DNA from: Nitrospira sp.
GTDB lineage: Bacteria > Nitrospirota > Nitrospiria > Nitrospirales > Nitrospiraceae
Direction: 5' to 3'
Assembly (NCBI GenBank): GCA_016715825.1
Contig: JADJXO010000007.1
Coordinates: 1 to 64,000 of the forward strand
DNA: 64,000 nucleotides
Below, in pieces: positions 28,240-37,208 of this stretch. The notes below the pieces were generated by a model. That model did not search any database and had not been told where the DNA came from. It saw only the letters and a list, made by a program, of their open reading frames with translations. A program made the position numbers and the translations under genes. Every line of letters begins with the position of its first letter. Position 1 is the first letter of the stretch.

Positions 28240-28623
28240 TTATGAGGAGGCGACATGTCCTGTCACCAATTCCTCTACTAATGCTTTCGTCCGAGCCGAA
28301 AACTCATTGCGGGACACGATCTTGGTTACGCCGAGTACCTTTGCGCGATTCCAGGTGTCCACTTCCTCATGGTTGGCAAAGGCCAGTGTGGGAATCGCAC
28401 ACAATCCTGGATCGCCATTCAGCTGTTCCAATGCGTGAAACGCATCAAGAGTTAAATCGTTCATATTGAGAATGATCAAGCTTGGGCTTGCCGACGCGGC
28501 CTTGTCGATGATGTCCTGCTGAGCTCGGGCTTTCTCTATCTGGAACTCCGTCTGGCGCAGCGCATCCTTGACTTTCGTGTAGAAGAACAAGTCGGTGATG
28601 GCCACGAGGATAGTCTTGTGCAT
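28240..28623 (-). CDS. Receiver-like domain protein lacking the phosphoacceptor Asp
   Basis: 127 residues with the alternating strand/helix pattern of response-regulator receivers (TILVAITDLFFYTKVKDALR, PSLIILNMNDL, PTLAFANHEE, GVTKIVSRNEF). At the end of the third strand, where the phosphorylated Asp should be, there is Asn53, and the acidic pair after the first strand is reduced to one Asp. It is therefore probably a non-phosphorylated, protein-binding receiver. No output domain follows. It starts ten bases after the TPR gene. Confidence 0.7.
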   Translation of the reverse strand: MHKTILVAITDLFFYTKVKDALRQTEFQIEKARAQQDIIDKAASASPSLIILNMNDLTLDAFHALEQLNGDPGLCAIPTLAFANHEEVDTWNRAKVLGVTKIVSRNEFSARTKALVEELVTGHVASS

Positions 28624-28633
28624 GAGTACGACC

Positions 28634-29149
28634 TTAGTTCAGTGAGCTCACCAGCCGCCCGAGGGCCCTTCTGGCAAGTTTATAATTCGGATCCAGCGCG
28701 AGCGCTTTCTTGTACGACTCGATGGCGTCGGTCCAGTTTCCCAACCGCTCGTATACCCGGCCGAGATTCAAGTGGGGGTAGGCAGGACTCTCGTACCGCT
28801 TGGCCTGCATCGCTTTCTGAAACCAGGTAATGGCCTCCTCGAACGCACCCTTTTCGATCATGTATGCCCCGATATCGTTGTAGGGGTTGCCGAAATCCGG
28901 GTCTTGCGCAATAGCTTTGTGGCATTCTTCGATGGCGTCATCAAGCCGTCCCATAAAGCTATAGGTCCACCCCAAGAATGTGTAACCCTCGGCAGTGGGA
29001 TGGGTTGCGATCGATTGCTTGTAGAGGTTGACCGCTTCTTCAAAGTCCCCTTTCATCTGTCGTTCAAAGGCCTGTTGGAACAGATCCCATGCGTGGCGCT
29101 TGTCTTCCTCGCGCCCTTCGCCTTGAAGGAGGAAATCTTGAACGTCCAT
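28634..29149 (-). CDS. Tetratricopeptide repeat protein
   Basis: 171 residues, no signal peptide. About four TPR units are readable: FERQMKGDFEEAVNLYKQSI, GWTYSFMGRLDDAIEECHKA, GAYMIEKGAFEEAITWFQKA and GRVYERLGNWTDAIESYKKA with the closing ALDPNYKLA. A cytoplasmic scaffold or adaptor is likely. It lies 83 bases downstream of thi4 and just ahead of the receiver-like gene; the two may act together. Confidence 0.8.
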   Translation of the reverse strand: MDVQDFLLQGEGREEDKRHAWDLFQQAFERQMKGDFEEAVNLYKQSIATHPTAEGYTFLGWTYSFMGRLDDAIEECHKAIAQDPDFGNPYNDIGAYMIEKGAFEEAITWFQKAMQAKRYESPAYPHLNLGRVYERLGNWTDAIESYKKALALDPNYKLARRALGRLVSSLN

Positions 29150-29232
29150 GTTTCGAAAACACCTCTAGGCAGTCGTCAGCGCGGTGTAGAACAGCCATGA
29201 AACCGTTGCGGTTTGACGACCGAGAGTTGCCG

Positions 29233-30033
29233 TTACTCCTGTTTGAGTTTCTTCTTGATCAATTCAGCTCCGTACCGTCCCGAGAGTAACATGGACCCGA
29301 AAGCGGGTCCCATTCTCGGTGTGCCGTAGACGGCGGCGACGGCCAACCCGATCACGAAACAATTGGGATAGACCTCTCCCGTTCGGTCCATGATTTCTTC
29401 TTCAGATCGCGCCACCCACATGGCTCCGTTTCCTGGTACTTTATTATACAGATTTCGTTTATGGAGAAGCTCGACCACGATGGCATCATGGCCGGTCGCA
29501 TCCACCACGATTTTGCTCTCGAGGGCAATCGGATCAACATGGATCAGATCATGGCCTGCCATTTCGGCCGTGGTGTTGTTGACGACGACTCCCTCCAGTA
29601 TGCCATCATTGCGGATGATCAAGTCCAGCACGCGCGTCAGGTTCATCACCTTGGCGCCGGCGTTGTACGCGGCTGAGATCAGGGCGCCTGTCGCGTGTGG
29701 GGGATCGACCATATACATTCCGTCGCATTCTTTGATCTTTTTGCAGGGAACGCCGATTTCATCGAGAATCTCATTTGCCGGTTCGCAGATTGTGGCTTTG
29801 TTCATAAGGTAGCCACCGGACCAAAATCCTCCACCCAGGGCCAAGCTTTGCTCGATGAGCAGCGTTCGAAATCCCATAGAGGCTAGATCATGCGCACAGA
29901 TTAGTCCAGACGGCCCTGCACCGACGATGATGACATCGCTTTCGATGAGCTGATCGAACTCTTTATAGTATTCCCGGGCGATCTGCCTGGTGATATCTCG
30001 TTCACGTAACGGCGCAGGCTTCGGTTTTGCCAT
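29233..30033 (-). CDS. thi4: Thiazole synthase Thi4, probably sulfide-dependent type
   Basis: 266 residues. The dinucleotide-binding motif is VIIVGAGPSGLICAHDLASM, then LGGGFWSGGYLMNKATIC and the C-terminal GTPRMGPAFGSMLLSGRYGA. Thi4 makes the adenylated thiazole half of thiamin from NAD and glycine. In yeast and plants a Cys donates its own sulfur once; here the matching position is His165 (LIHVDPIALE), as in methanogen enzymes that use free sulfide and turn over repeatedly. The start lies nine bases after the thiC stop, with its ribosome binding site overlapping the thiC end, so it belongs to the TPP-riboswitch operon. Confidence 0.9.
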   Translation of the reverse strand: MAKPKPAPLRERDITRQIAREYYKEFDQLIESDVIIVGAGPSGLICAHDLASMGFRTLLIEQSLALGGGFWSGGYLMNKATICEPANEILDEIGVPCKKIKECDGMYMVDPPHATGALISAAYNAGAKVMNLTRVLDLIIRNDGILEGVVVNNTTAEMAGHDLIHVDPIALESKIVVDATGHDAIVVELLHKRNLYNKVPGNGAMWVARSEEEIMDRTGEVYPNCFVIGLAVAAVYGTPRMGPAFGSMLLSGRYGAELIKKKLKQE

Positions 30034-30042
30034 ACAGCTCTC

Positions 30043-31959
30043 CTACCGGTAAATTTCAGCCCCGGTCTGCTTGAACTCTGCGGCCTTCTCCTTCATCCCG
30101 ATTTGGATGGCCTGCTGTTCGTCGATGTTCAGCTGTGCCGCATAGTCGCGGACGTCTTGGGTGATCTTCATCGAGCAGAAGTGTGGACCGCACATCGAGC
30201 AGAAATGCGAAACCTTGGCGGCATTGTCAGGGAGCGTTTCGTCGTGGAACTGCTGCGCGGTTTCCGGATCGAGCGACAGATTGAATTGATCTTCCCAGCG
30301 GAACTCAAATCGGGCCTTCGACAGCGCGTTGTCTCGCTCCTGGGCGCCGGGATGACCTTTGGCCAGGTCTGCTGCGTGTGCCGCAATCTTATAGGTGATC
30401 ACGCCGGTTTTGACGTCCTCGCGGGTCGGCAATCCCAAATGCTCTTTGGGAGTGACGTAACAGAGCATGGCACAGCCGTACCAGCCGATCATCGCGGCCC
30501 CGATTCCTGACGTAATGTGGTCGTAACCAGGAGCGATGTCGGTCGTCAGCGGGCCAAGTGTATAGAACGGAGCTTCATGGCAGGCCTTGAGCTGCTTTTC
30601 CATGTTGGCTTGAATCATGTGCATAGGTACGTGGCCTGGACCTTCGATCATGACCTGCACATCGTGTTTCCACGCGATCTGGGTCAGCTCGCCTAGAGTT
30701 TCAAGCTCGGCAAACTGCGCGTCGTCGTTGGCATCGGCGATGGATCCTGGCCGGAGTCCGTCACCGAGGCTAAAAGCGACGTCGTAGGCCTTCATAATCT
30801 CGCAGATCTCCTCAAAGTGGGTGTAGGCGAAGTTTTCCTGATGGTGCGCCAGGCACCATTTGGCATGGATCGAACCACCCCGCGAAACTATCCCCGTCAT
30901 GCGCGTAGCGGTCATCGGCACGTAGGCCAGGCGTACACCCGCGTGAATCGTGAAGTAGTCGACGCCTTGCTCCGCCTGTTCGATCAGCGTGTCACGGAAA
31001 ATTTCCCACGTGAGATCTTCCGCCTTGCCGTTCACTTTTTCGAGTGCCTGATAGATCGGGACGGTTCCGATCGGCACCGGCGAATTACGGATGATCCACT
31101 CTCGCGTTTCGTGGATGTTTTTGCCGGTTGAGAGGTCCATGACGGTATCGGCCCCCCAGCGTGTCGACCAGATCATTTTCTCGACTTCTTCCTCGATCGA
31201 TGAAGCCACTGCGGAATTACCGATGTTGGAGTTGATCTTCACCAGAAAGTTGCGGCCAATGATCATCGGTTCGCTCTCGGGATGGTTGATGTTCGAGGGG
31301 ATGATCGCACGACCGCGAGCGACTTCGTCTCGTACGAATTCCGGAGTGATGACAGAAGGAATGGCGGCGCCCCACGCGAATCCCTGATGTTGTTTCACGC
31401 CGCCGCCATGACCATTGTGTTGGCCAAGGCCGGAGGCCCGTTCTCGTGACTGATTCTCACGGATGGCAATAAACTCCATCTCCGGGGTGACAATGCCTTT
31501 TCGGGCATAGTGGAGCTGCGTGACATTCGCACCGCGCCTCGCCTTCAAGGGCTTGCGAATGTGCTGAAACCGAAGATCAGCCAGCTGAGGATCTGCTGCG
31601 CGCATTCGACCGTACGTCGAACTGATTTCCGAAAGTTCTTCGACATCTTGTCGGCCGAGGACCCAGGCGCGCCGCAATGGCTGGAGGCCTTTGCGAACAT
31701 CGATCGTGGCAGAAGGGTCGGTATAGGGCCCTGATGTGTCGTAAACAATCACTGAGGGATTGCTTGATTTCACGCCATTTGTTTCCTTGGTTTGCGTGAG
31801 GCTAATTTCTCGCATTGGAACCCGGACACCTGGATGGTCACCAGCCACATACATCTTACGCGATGCTGGCAAGGGTGTTGTGGTCAGTGGGGCCGACGGT
31901 GTGACCAGGCCATTTCTGTGTCCGGATGCGTTTGTATTTGTATGTGTCTGGATGCTCAT
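30043..31959 (-). CDS. thiC: Phosphomethylpyrimidine synthase ThiC
   Basis: 638 residues, full length. ThiC is the radical SAM enzyme that rearranges aminoimidazole ribotide to the pyrimidine (HMP-P) of thiamin. Readable motifs are GVDYFTIHAGVRLAYVPMTA, MIEGPGHVPMHMIQANMEKQ, TTDIAPGYDHITSGIGAA, and the C-terminal iron-sulfur motif CSMCGPHFCSM (Cys-x2-Cys-x4-Cys). AAAGGA lies seven bases before the ATG. A TPP riboswitch and terminator precede it. The gene is the first of thiC-thi4. Confidence 0.97.
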   Translation of the reverse strand: MSIQTHTNTNASGHRNGLVTPSAPLTTTPLPASRKMYVAGDHPGVRVPMREISLTQTKETNGVKSSNPSVIVYDTSGPYTDPSATIDVRKGLQPLRRAWVLGRQDVEELSEISSTYGRMRAADPQLADLRFQHIRKPLKARRGANVTQLHYARKGIVTPEMEFIAIRENQSRERASGLGQHNGHGGGVKQHQGFAWGAAIPSVITPEFVRDEVARGRAIIPSNINHPESEPMIIGRNFLVKINSNIGNSAVASSIEEEVEKMIWSTRWGADTVMDLSTGKNIHETREWIIRNSPVPIGTVPIYQALEKVNGKAEDLTWEIFRDTLIEQAEQGVDYFTIHAGVRLAYVPMTATRMTGIVSRGGSIHAKWCLAHHQENFAYTHFEEICEIMKAYDVAFSLGDGLRPGSIADANDDAQFAELETLGELTQIAWKHDVQVMIEGPGHVPMHMIQANMEKQLKACHEAPFYTLGPLTTDIAPGYDHITSGIGAAMIGWYGCAMLCYVTPKEHLGLPTREDVKTGVITYKIAAHAADLAKGHPGAQERDNALSKARFEFRWEDQFNLSLDPETAQQFHDETLPDNAAKVSHFCSMCGPHFCSMKITQDVRDYAAQLNIDEQQAIQIGMKEKAAEFKQTGAEIYR

Positions 31960-32021
31960 AGTGAGATCCTTTCGTCGTTATCGCAAGTGATAGTTTTGCT
32001 CACGACAACGGTTTCCCCAAT

Positions 32022-32060
32022 AAAAAAGCCGTCTCCCCAGTATGCCAGGAAGGCGGCTGA
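32022..32060 (-). terminator. Riboswitch-controlled intrinsic terminator before thiC
   Basis: On the minus strand AGCCG...CGGCT with an inner CTTCC/GGGAG pairing forms an interrupted 10-bp stem, directly followed by TTTTTT. It lies between the TPP aptamer and the thiC start, so it probably acts as the expression platform: with TPP bound, transcription stops here. Confidence 0.75.
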
Positions 32061-32085
32061 CTCCTCATCAGGGTCCGCTGTCGTC

Positions 32086-32170
32086 CGGCTTCCCTACGCT
32101 GGTATTACCCAGGTCAGGTTGTGAGGGTCGTCCGATCATTCGGACTCTCAGCTCTAGGCTCCCCTAGCGA
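32086..32170 (-). promoter_or_regulatory. TPP riboswitch (THI element)
   Basis: The minus strand reads GGGGAGCC, then GCTGAGAG, ACCCTC, AACCTGA, and CTGGGTAATACCAGCGTAGG. These are the conserved core blocks of the thiamin pyrophosphate aptamer in the right order, closed by AGGG/CCCT-type pairing. It sits about 130 bases upstream of thiC with a terminator in between. It should switch thiC-thi4 off when thiamin pyrophosphate is plentiful. Confidence 0.95.
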
Positions 32171-32335
32171 TTCTTAGTGATCGTATTACTCTAGGGTTGT
32201 GAAGTCAATCGGCTATTAGACCCAGCATGCCCACTATCCTTTGGGGCTCGAACTAGGACTTTTCCGCACGAGGCTATTCATTGATTGTGAGGGAAGGCTA
32301 TCGTAAAATGACCTTTCTTTTTCGTTGGAGGATCT

Positions 32336-33439
32336 GTGCCAGCCATTGCGACAGTCCCAAAGCCGATTGACACGTACCAGGCGCTACCCGCCGAAGAATT
32401 GCGTCGGCGGATCATAGCAGCCAAGCAGCTACTGGGTGAGCGAGTCATGATTCTGGGCCATAACTACCAGCGGGATGAAGTCATCCAGCATGCTGATTTT
32501 CGTGGTGACTCGCTGTTGTTAGCCAAACTGGCCGCCGAGCGCTCCGAACGACCCTACATCGTATTTTGCGGCGTACACTTTATGGCTGAGACGGCGGATA
32601 TCCTCAGCCGTTCCCAGCAAACAGTCATCCTGCCGGACATGGCTGCGGGCTGTTCCATGGCGGATATGGCTGCGATCGAGCAGGTTGATCAATGTTGGGA
32701 GGCGCTGGGGCGCGTGATTCCAGTCGAGGAGACCGTGATGCCGGCCGTCTATGTGAATTCGGCGGCGGTCCTAAAGGCGTTTTGTGGAGAGCATGGAGGG
32801 ATTACGTGTACATCATCCAACGCCAAAGCAGTGATCGAATGGTGTTGGGCGAGGCGAGAAAAGATTCTCTTTTTCCCGGACGAACATCTCGGTCGGAATA
32901 CGGCCAATAAGATGGGTATTCCGCGCGAGCAGCTGATCGTGTGGGACCCCTATCAACCCAACGGCGGGAATACCAGAGACGCCATCAAGCGAGCTACTTT
33001 GATCCTGTGGAAGGGGCATTGCAGTGTCCATCAAATGTTCCAGCCGGTGCATGTGGACCATTTTCGCAAACAATATCCAGACGGGAAGGTGATCGTCCAT
33101 CCAGAGTGTCACGAGGATGTGGTGAACAAGGCCGATCTCATCGGATCGACCGAATTCATCATCCGGACCGTGACGGCTGCGCCGGCCGGTACGACGTGGG
33201 CGGTCGGGACGGAGCTGAATCTCGTGAATCGTTTAAAACACGAACTCACCGACAAAAAAGTCTTCTTCTTGTCTTCTACGGTTTGTCAGTGCGCCACCAT
33301 GTTTCGGATCGATGCGGCGCACCTGTGCTGGGCCATGGAGAATCTGGCAGACGGTCACGTCGTCAACCGCATCGTGGTGCCGGAGGACGATAAGCAGTGG
33401 GCAAAAATCGCACTTGACCGTATGATGGCAGTGAGTTAG
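32336..33439 (+). CDS. nadA: Quinolinate synthase NadA
   Basis: 367 residues. NadA condenses iminoaspartate with dihydroxyacetone phosphate to quinolinate, the NAD precursor, using a [4Fe-4S] cluster. Family motifs: MILGHNYQRDEVIQHADFRG, VFCGVHFMAETADIL, AAGCSMADM, CTSSNAKAVI, HPECHEDVV and STVCQCATMF; the cluster cysteines lie in such motifs. It starts at a GTG with GGAGG four bases upstream. It faces away from thiC; ileS follows on the same strand after 73 bases. Confidence 0.96.
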   Translation: MPAIATVPKPIDTYQALPAEELRRRIIAAKQLLGERVMILGHNYQRDEVIQHADFRGDSLLLAKLAAERSERPYIVFCGVHFMAETADILSRSQQTVILPDMAAGCSMADMAAIEQVDQCWEALGRVIPVEETVMPAVYVNSAAVLKAFCGEHGGITCTSSNAKAVIEWCWARREKILFFPDEHLGRNTANKMGIPREQLIVWDPYQPNGGNTRDAIKRATLILWKGHCSVHQMFQPVHVDHFRKQYPDGKVIVHPECHEDVVNKADLIGSTEFIIRTVTAAPAGTTWAVGTELNLVNRLKHELTDKKVFFLSSTVCQCATMFRIDAAHLCWAMENLADGHVVNRIVVPEDDKQWAKIALDRMMAVS

Positions 33440-33512
33440 GGCTGGTACCTACCCCCTTCCTTCCGGTATATTCCCTCGATTCCGTATGATGGTGTGAGTG
33501 TGCTGGTGTTCC

Positions 33513-36335
33513 ATGTCTACTGATTACAAGTCGACACTCAATCTTCCCAAGACCGATTTCCCGATGAAGGCGAACTTGCCTCAGCGGGAACCTGCGATGC
33601 TGGCCTGGTGGGGGGAGCAGAAGCTCTACGACCAGATTCAGGCCTTGGGGAATGGGCGGCCTCGGTATGTTTTGCATGATGGTCCTCCGTATGCCAACGG
33701 CCGTATCCATATCGGACATGCCCTGAACAAGGTCCTCAAGGATATCATCGTTAAGTCGAAGACGATGGCAGGCTTTCATGCGCCCTATGTGCCGGGGTGG
33801 GATTGCCACGGGTTGCCGATTGAGCATCAAGTCATGAAGGAGCTCGGCGACAAGAAAAAGGACTTGAACGTGTCGGCCATCCGCAGGCTGTGTCGTGAGT
33901 ATGCTGAGCGATACGTCACTATTCAACGAGAGGAATTCAAACGGCTCGGGGTGCTGGGTGAATGGGACCATCCCTATCTGACGATGACGTCGGCCTATGA
34001 GGCCACGATCATTCGTGAGTTCGGGAAGTTTGTCGAGCGTGGCGGGGTCTACAAGGGGCTCAAGCCGGTACTCTGGTGCACGCATGATCAAACGGCGCTG
34101 GCGGAAGCGGAAGTCGAATATGATGATCATACATCGCCATCGATCTATGTGAAGTTCCCGGTCGTCACCGCGCCATCGGTTCTGGCGAACACCTTTCCTG
34201 GTATGTCTTTTCCGGATGGGATGAAGCTGGTGTCCGTCGTCATCTGGACGACCACGCCATGGACCCTGCCGGCCAACCAGGCTGTCTGCCTCCACCAAGA
34301 TTTCGACTATGCTTTTGTTCAGGCCGGCAATGAGCTGCTGATCGTGGCGGAAAAGCTTGTGGACAACGTCACGAAGGCTTGTGGGATCAGTGATTATCGT
34401 GTCGTGGGAGTGAAAAAAGGTGGAGAAGGTTTTGAGGGCTTGGAAACGCAACGACCGTTGTCCACCGGCCTGTCACCTATCTTGCTTGGGGATTTTGTGA
34501 CGCTTGATCAGGGGACTGGTTGTGTTCATATCGCGCCCGGCCACGGTATGGAGGACTATCTGCTTGTGCTGGAGCACAACGCGAAGGCGTCGCCTGGTGA
34601 GCGGCTTGAAATTCTCGCACCGGTGGACAACAGTGGCCGGTTTACAGTGATCGTGAAGGAATTCGCCGGCCAGCAGGTCTTGAAGGCCAATCCGAAGATT
34701 GTGGAGTATCTGCAGGGGAACGGGCGTTTGCTGGGGCATGGTTCGCTGAACCATTCGTATCCGCACTGTTGGCGGTGTAAGAATCCGGTGATCTTCCGTG
34801 CGACCGAGCAATGGTTCGTCTCGATGGAGACGAATGACTTGCGGAGAGAAGCTCTGGCGGAAATCGAACGAGTCCGATGGATTCCGAGCTATGGGCGTGA
34901 TCGGATCTTCGGTATGATCGAAAACCGTCCGGACTGGTGCCTTTCACGTCAACGTGTGTGGGGTGTACCGATTCCAGGGTTCACCTGTCTCGGATGTCAT
35001 CATGTGTTGGCCGAGCCTTCCATCATTGAGCATGTGGCGGTTTTGATGGAATCAAAGGGGGCGGATGTCTGGTTCGAACAATCCGCTGGTGACTTATTGC
35101 CGGTTGGAACAACCTGTCAGAAGTGTGGCGGAACAGGGTTTGAGAAAGAGCGGGACATTCTCGATGTCTGGTTTGAATCCGGTGTGAGCTACGCGGCTGT
35201 GCTGAAGCCAAGAAAGTGGGAAGCCGATTTGTATCTCGAAGGGTCCGACCAACATCGGGGCTGGTTCCATAGCGCCCTGCTCGCTGGTGTCACGACGGAT
35301 CATCGCGCCCCCTACAAAGCGGTGTTGACCCATGGGTTCGTCGTAGACGGGCAGGGGAAGAAGATGTCCAAGTCGGCCGGGAATGTCGTCGCGCCGCAGG
35401 ATGTCATTAAACAGTCGGGCGCGGAAATCCTCCGTCTGTGGGTGGCGGCTCAGGATTATCGTGAAGATCTGCGCATCTCACAGGAAATTCTGACTCATCT
35501 GATCGAGGCCTATCGAAAGATCCGCAATACTTGCCGATTCTTGTTGAGCAACCTCTATGACTTCGATCCGAACTATTTCCGGGTGCCTTATGAGGATTTG
35601 CCCGAATTAGATCGTTGGGCGCTTTTGCGGCTGGGCGAATTGATTCAGAAGGTGACAAAAGCTTACGAGGACTTCGAATTCCATCTCATCTTTCATGCGA
35701 TCAACAACTTCTGTTCGGTCGACATGAGCGCAATTTATCTGGATATCCTGAAAGATCGACTGTACACCTTTCGCAGGGATTCTCATGCTCGGCTAAGCTC
35801 ACAAACGGTGTTATTCGATGTGGTGGTGGCGCTTACGAAATTGATGGCGCCAATCCTTAGCTTTACATCCGAAGAGATCTGGCAGAAGTTGCCGGAAGCT
35901 GCCCGTATGAGCCCCAACGGTCAAAGCGTTCATTTGTCCTCATTTCCTGAGATAGACCCAAGATGGAACGATGCGGGGTTGGATAGCCGATGGAATCGAC
36001 TGCTGGAGGTTCGAGTGGCCGCACAAGCGGCTCTAGAAGAACAGCGCCGAGAAAAAGTGATCGGTTCCTCTCTTGAGGCTGGTATCCGGATTCAAGCAAA
36101 TCCAGATAAGTTTGGACTTCTCAAACAATACGAGCAAGTCCTGCCGGGTATCCTCATCGTCTCACAGGTTAAGCTGGAAGAGGTTCACAACTTGCCTCTT
36201 AAGCCGGACTTTCGAGTTCTTGTCTATAAAGCCGAGGGCAATAAGTGCGAACGCTGTTGGAACTATCGCGATGCTGTCGGCAAGGATCATGACCACCCGA
36301 CTCTCTGTGAGCGATGTGTGGAGGCCGTCTTATGA
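33513..36335 (+). CDS. ileS: Isoleucyl-tRNA synthetase
   Basis: 940 residues. Class I synthetase with HIGH at residues 66-69 (GRIHIGHALNKVLKD), an editing domain (VIWTTTPWTLPANQAVCL), the KMSKS loop (GQGKKMSKSAGNVV) and the C-terminal zinc finger (CERCWNY ... CERCVEA). The ATG at 33513 is chosen because MSTDYKSTLNLPKTDFPMKA is the usual start of bacterial IleS; no strong ribosome binding site is visible. The stop overlaps lspA by four bases. Confidence 0.97.
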   Translation: MSTDYKSTLNLPKTDFPMKANLPQREPAMLAWWGEQKLYDQIQALGNGRPRYVLHDGPPYANGRIHIGHALNKVLKDIIVKSKTMAGFHAPYVPGWDCHGLPIEHQVMKELGDKKKDLNVSAIRRLCREYAERYVTIQREEFKRLGVLGEWDHPYLTMTSAYEATIIREFGKFVERGGVYKGLKPVLWCTHDQTALAEAEVEYDDHTSPSIYVKFPVVTAPSVLANTFPGMSFPDGMKLVSVVIWTTTPWTLPANQAVCLHQDFDYAFVQAGNELLIVAEKLVDNVTKACGISDYRVVGVKKGGEGFEGLETQRPLSTGLSPILLGDFVTLDQGTGCVHIAPGHGMEDYLLVLEHNAKASPGERLEILAPVDNSGRFTVIVKEFAGQQVLKANPKIVEYLQGNGRLLGHGSLNHSYPHCWRCKNPVIFRATEQWFVSMETNDLRREALAEIERVRWIPSYGRDRIFGMIENRPDWCLSRQRVWGVPIPGFTCLGCHHVLAEPSIIEHVAVLMESKGADVWFEQSAGDLLPVGTTCQKCGGTGFEKERDILDVWFESGVSYAAVLKPRKWEADLYLEGSDQHRGWFHSALLAGVTTDHRAPYKAVLTHGFVVDGQGKKMSKSAGNVVAPQDVIKQSGAEILRLWVAAQDYREDLRISQEILTHLIEAYRKIRNTCRFLLSNLYDFDPNYFRVPYEDLPELDRWALLRLGELIQKVTKAYEDFEFHLIFHAINNFCSVDMSAIYLDILKDRLYTFRRDSHARLSSQTVLFDVVVALTKLMAPILSFTSEEIWQKLPEAARMSPNGQSVHLSSFPEIDPRWNDAGLDSRWNRLLEVRVAAQAALEEQRREKVIGSSLEAGIRIQANPDKFGLLKQYEQVLPGILIVSQVKLEEVHNLPLKPDFRVLVYKAEGNKCERCWNYRDAVGKDHDHPTLCERCVEAVL

Positions 36336-36856
36336 ACGCGTCTTGGCTTCGCAATATGGCGCTGGCACTGGTGACCGGCAGTATCGTTCTGCTGGATCAG
36401 CTGACCAAGCAGCAGATCATGCAGACGATGCGCTTACACGAGTCGATCCCCATCATCCCCAATCTTTTCAGCCTGACCTATATTCGGAATCCAGGCGCGG
36501 CGTTCGGGTTATTGGCTGGGAGCAGCAACGCGTTTCGGATGGTGTTTTTTGGGCTGACCTCGATCTTTGCACTCGGGTTGCTCGGCACGATCCTGGCGCG
36601 GATGCCTGAGCAGGACCGGGTTGGCCGCGTCAGTGTGGCGGGAATTCTCGGCGGCGCGATCGGTAACTTAATCGATCGATTGCGGTTTGGGGAAGTGATC
36701 GATTTTCTGGATGTCTATATCGAGAACTATCACTGGCCCGCGTTTAATGTGGCGGATTCCGCCATCACCGTCGGCGTGACCTTCCTGATCATTCACTTCG
36801 CATTTGAGAAGAAATCCGACTCCTCCACCGCCTCAGAGCCTAATTCCGTTCCCTAA
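36332..36856 (+). CDS. lspA: Lipoprotein signal peptidase
   Basis: 174 residues and four hydrophobic helices. LspA removes the signal peptide of diacylated prolipoproteins. The two catalytic-aspartate regions are readable: GGAIGNLIDRLRFGEVIDFL and FNVADSAITVG; YIRNPGAAFGL is also conserved. It begins inside the ileS stop codon (ATGA), the common ileS-lspA coupling. Confidence 0.96.
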   Translation: MNASWLRNMALALVTGSIVLLDQLTKQQIMQTMRLHESIPIIPNLFSLTYIRNPGAAFGLLAGSSNAFRMVFFGLTSIFALGLLGTILARMPEQDRVGRVSVAGILGGAIGNLIDRLRFGEVIDFLDVYIENYHWPAFNVADSAITVGVTFLIIHFAFEKKSDSSTASEPNSVP

Positions 36857-36887
36857 TTCAAATTTCGCCTTGTGTGTAGGCGTCTTT

Positions 36888-36923
36888 GGTCATTCGTTTC
36901 GGGCCGACCCGGCACGAATGACC
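36888..36923. terminator. Hairpin between convergent lspA and DUF2024 genes
   Basis: A perfect 10-base inverted repeat, GGTCATTCGT (36888-36897) and ACGAATGACC (36914-36923), sits in the 79-base gap between two convergent genes. No long T-run follows, so it is at best a weak or bidirectional terminator. Confidence 0.45.
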
Positions 36924-36935
36924 GCGACTTCTTTG

Positions 36936-37196
36936 CTAGGCGGGCATGGGGACGATGAATCCACCCTTCTCTTTGACCTGTTTCTGCTGCTCCGATGAAA
37001 ACATCACGAGTGGTTCGCTGTGACAAAACTGGCATTCCTTCGTCGTCACCACAGCATTGGGCTCACCGATGCTGACCAAGTACTCCTTGGCAAGCTTGAG
37101 CGCGGTCGCTTCATCCGTCGTCATCACATCGAAGTGAATGCGACCATTCTTTCCATGAACCCACGTATCGTAGACATGAATCGTATCTGAAGCCAT
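36936..37196 (-). CDS. DUF2024 family protein
   Basis: 86 residues. The opening IHVYDTWVHGKNGRIHFDVM and TKECQFCHSE (Cys-x2-Cys) match the small DUF2024 family, whose function is unknown. AAAGGAG lies six bases before the ATG at 37196. It is 12 bases downstream of the uppP stop on the same strand. Confidence 0.8.
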   Translation of the reverse strand: MASDTIHVYDTWVHGKNGRIHFDVMTTDEATALKLAKEYLVSIGEPNAVVTTKECQFCHSEPLVMFSSEQQKQVKEKGGFIVPMPA

Positions 37197-37208
37197 GCAC
37201 AACTCCTT

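Noticed and set aside
32240..32265. Short stretch GGGGCTCGAACTAGGAC looking like a tRNA T-arm on the minus strand
   Set aside because: No matching acceptor, D or anticodon arms could be built around it; probably chance or a remnant too small to call.
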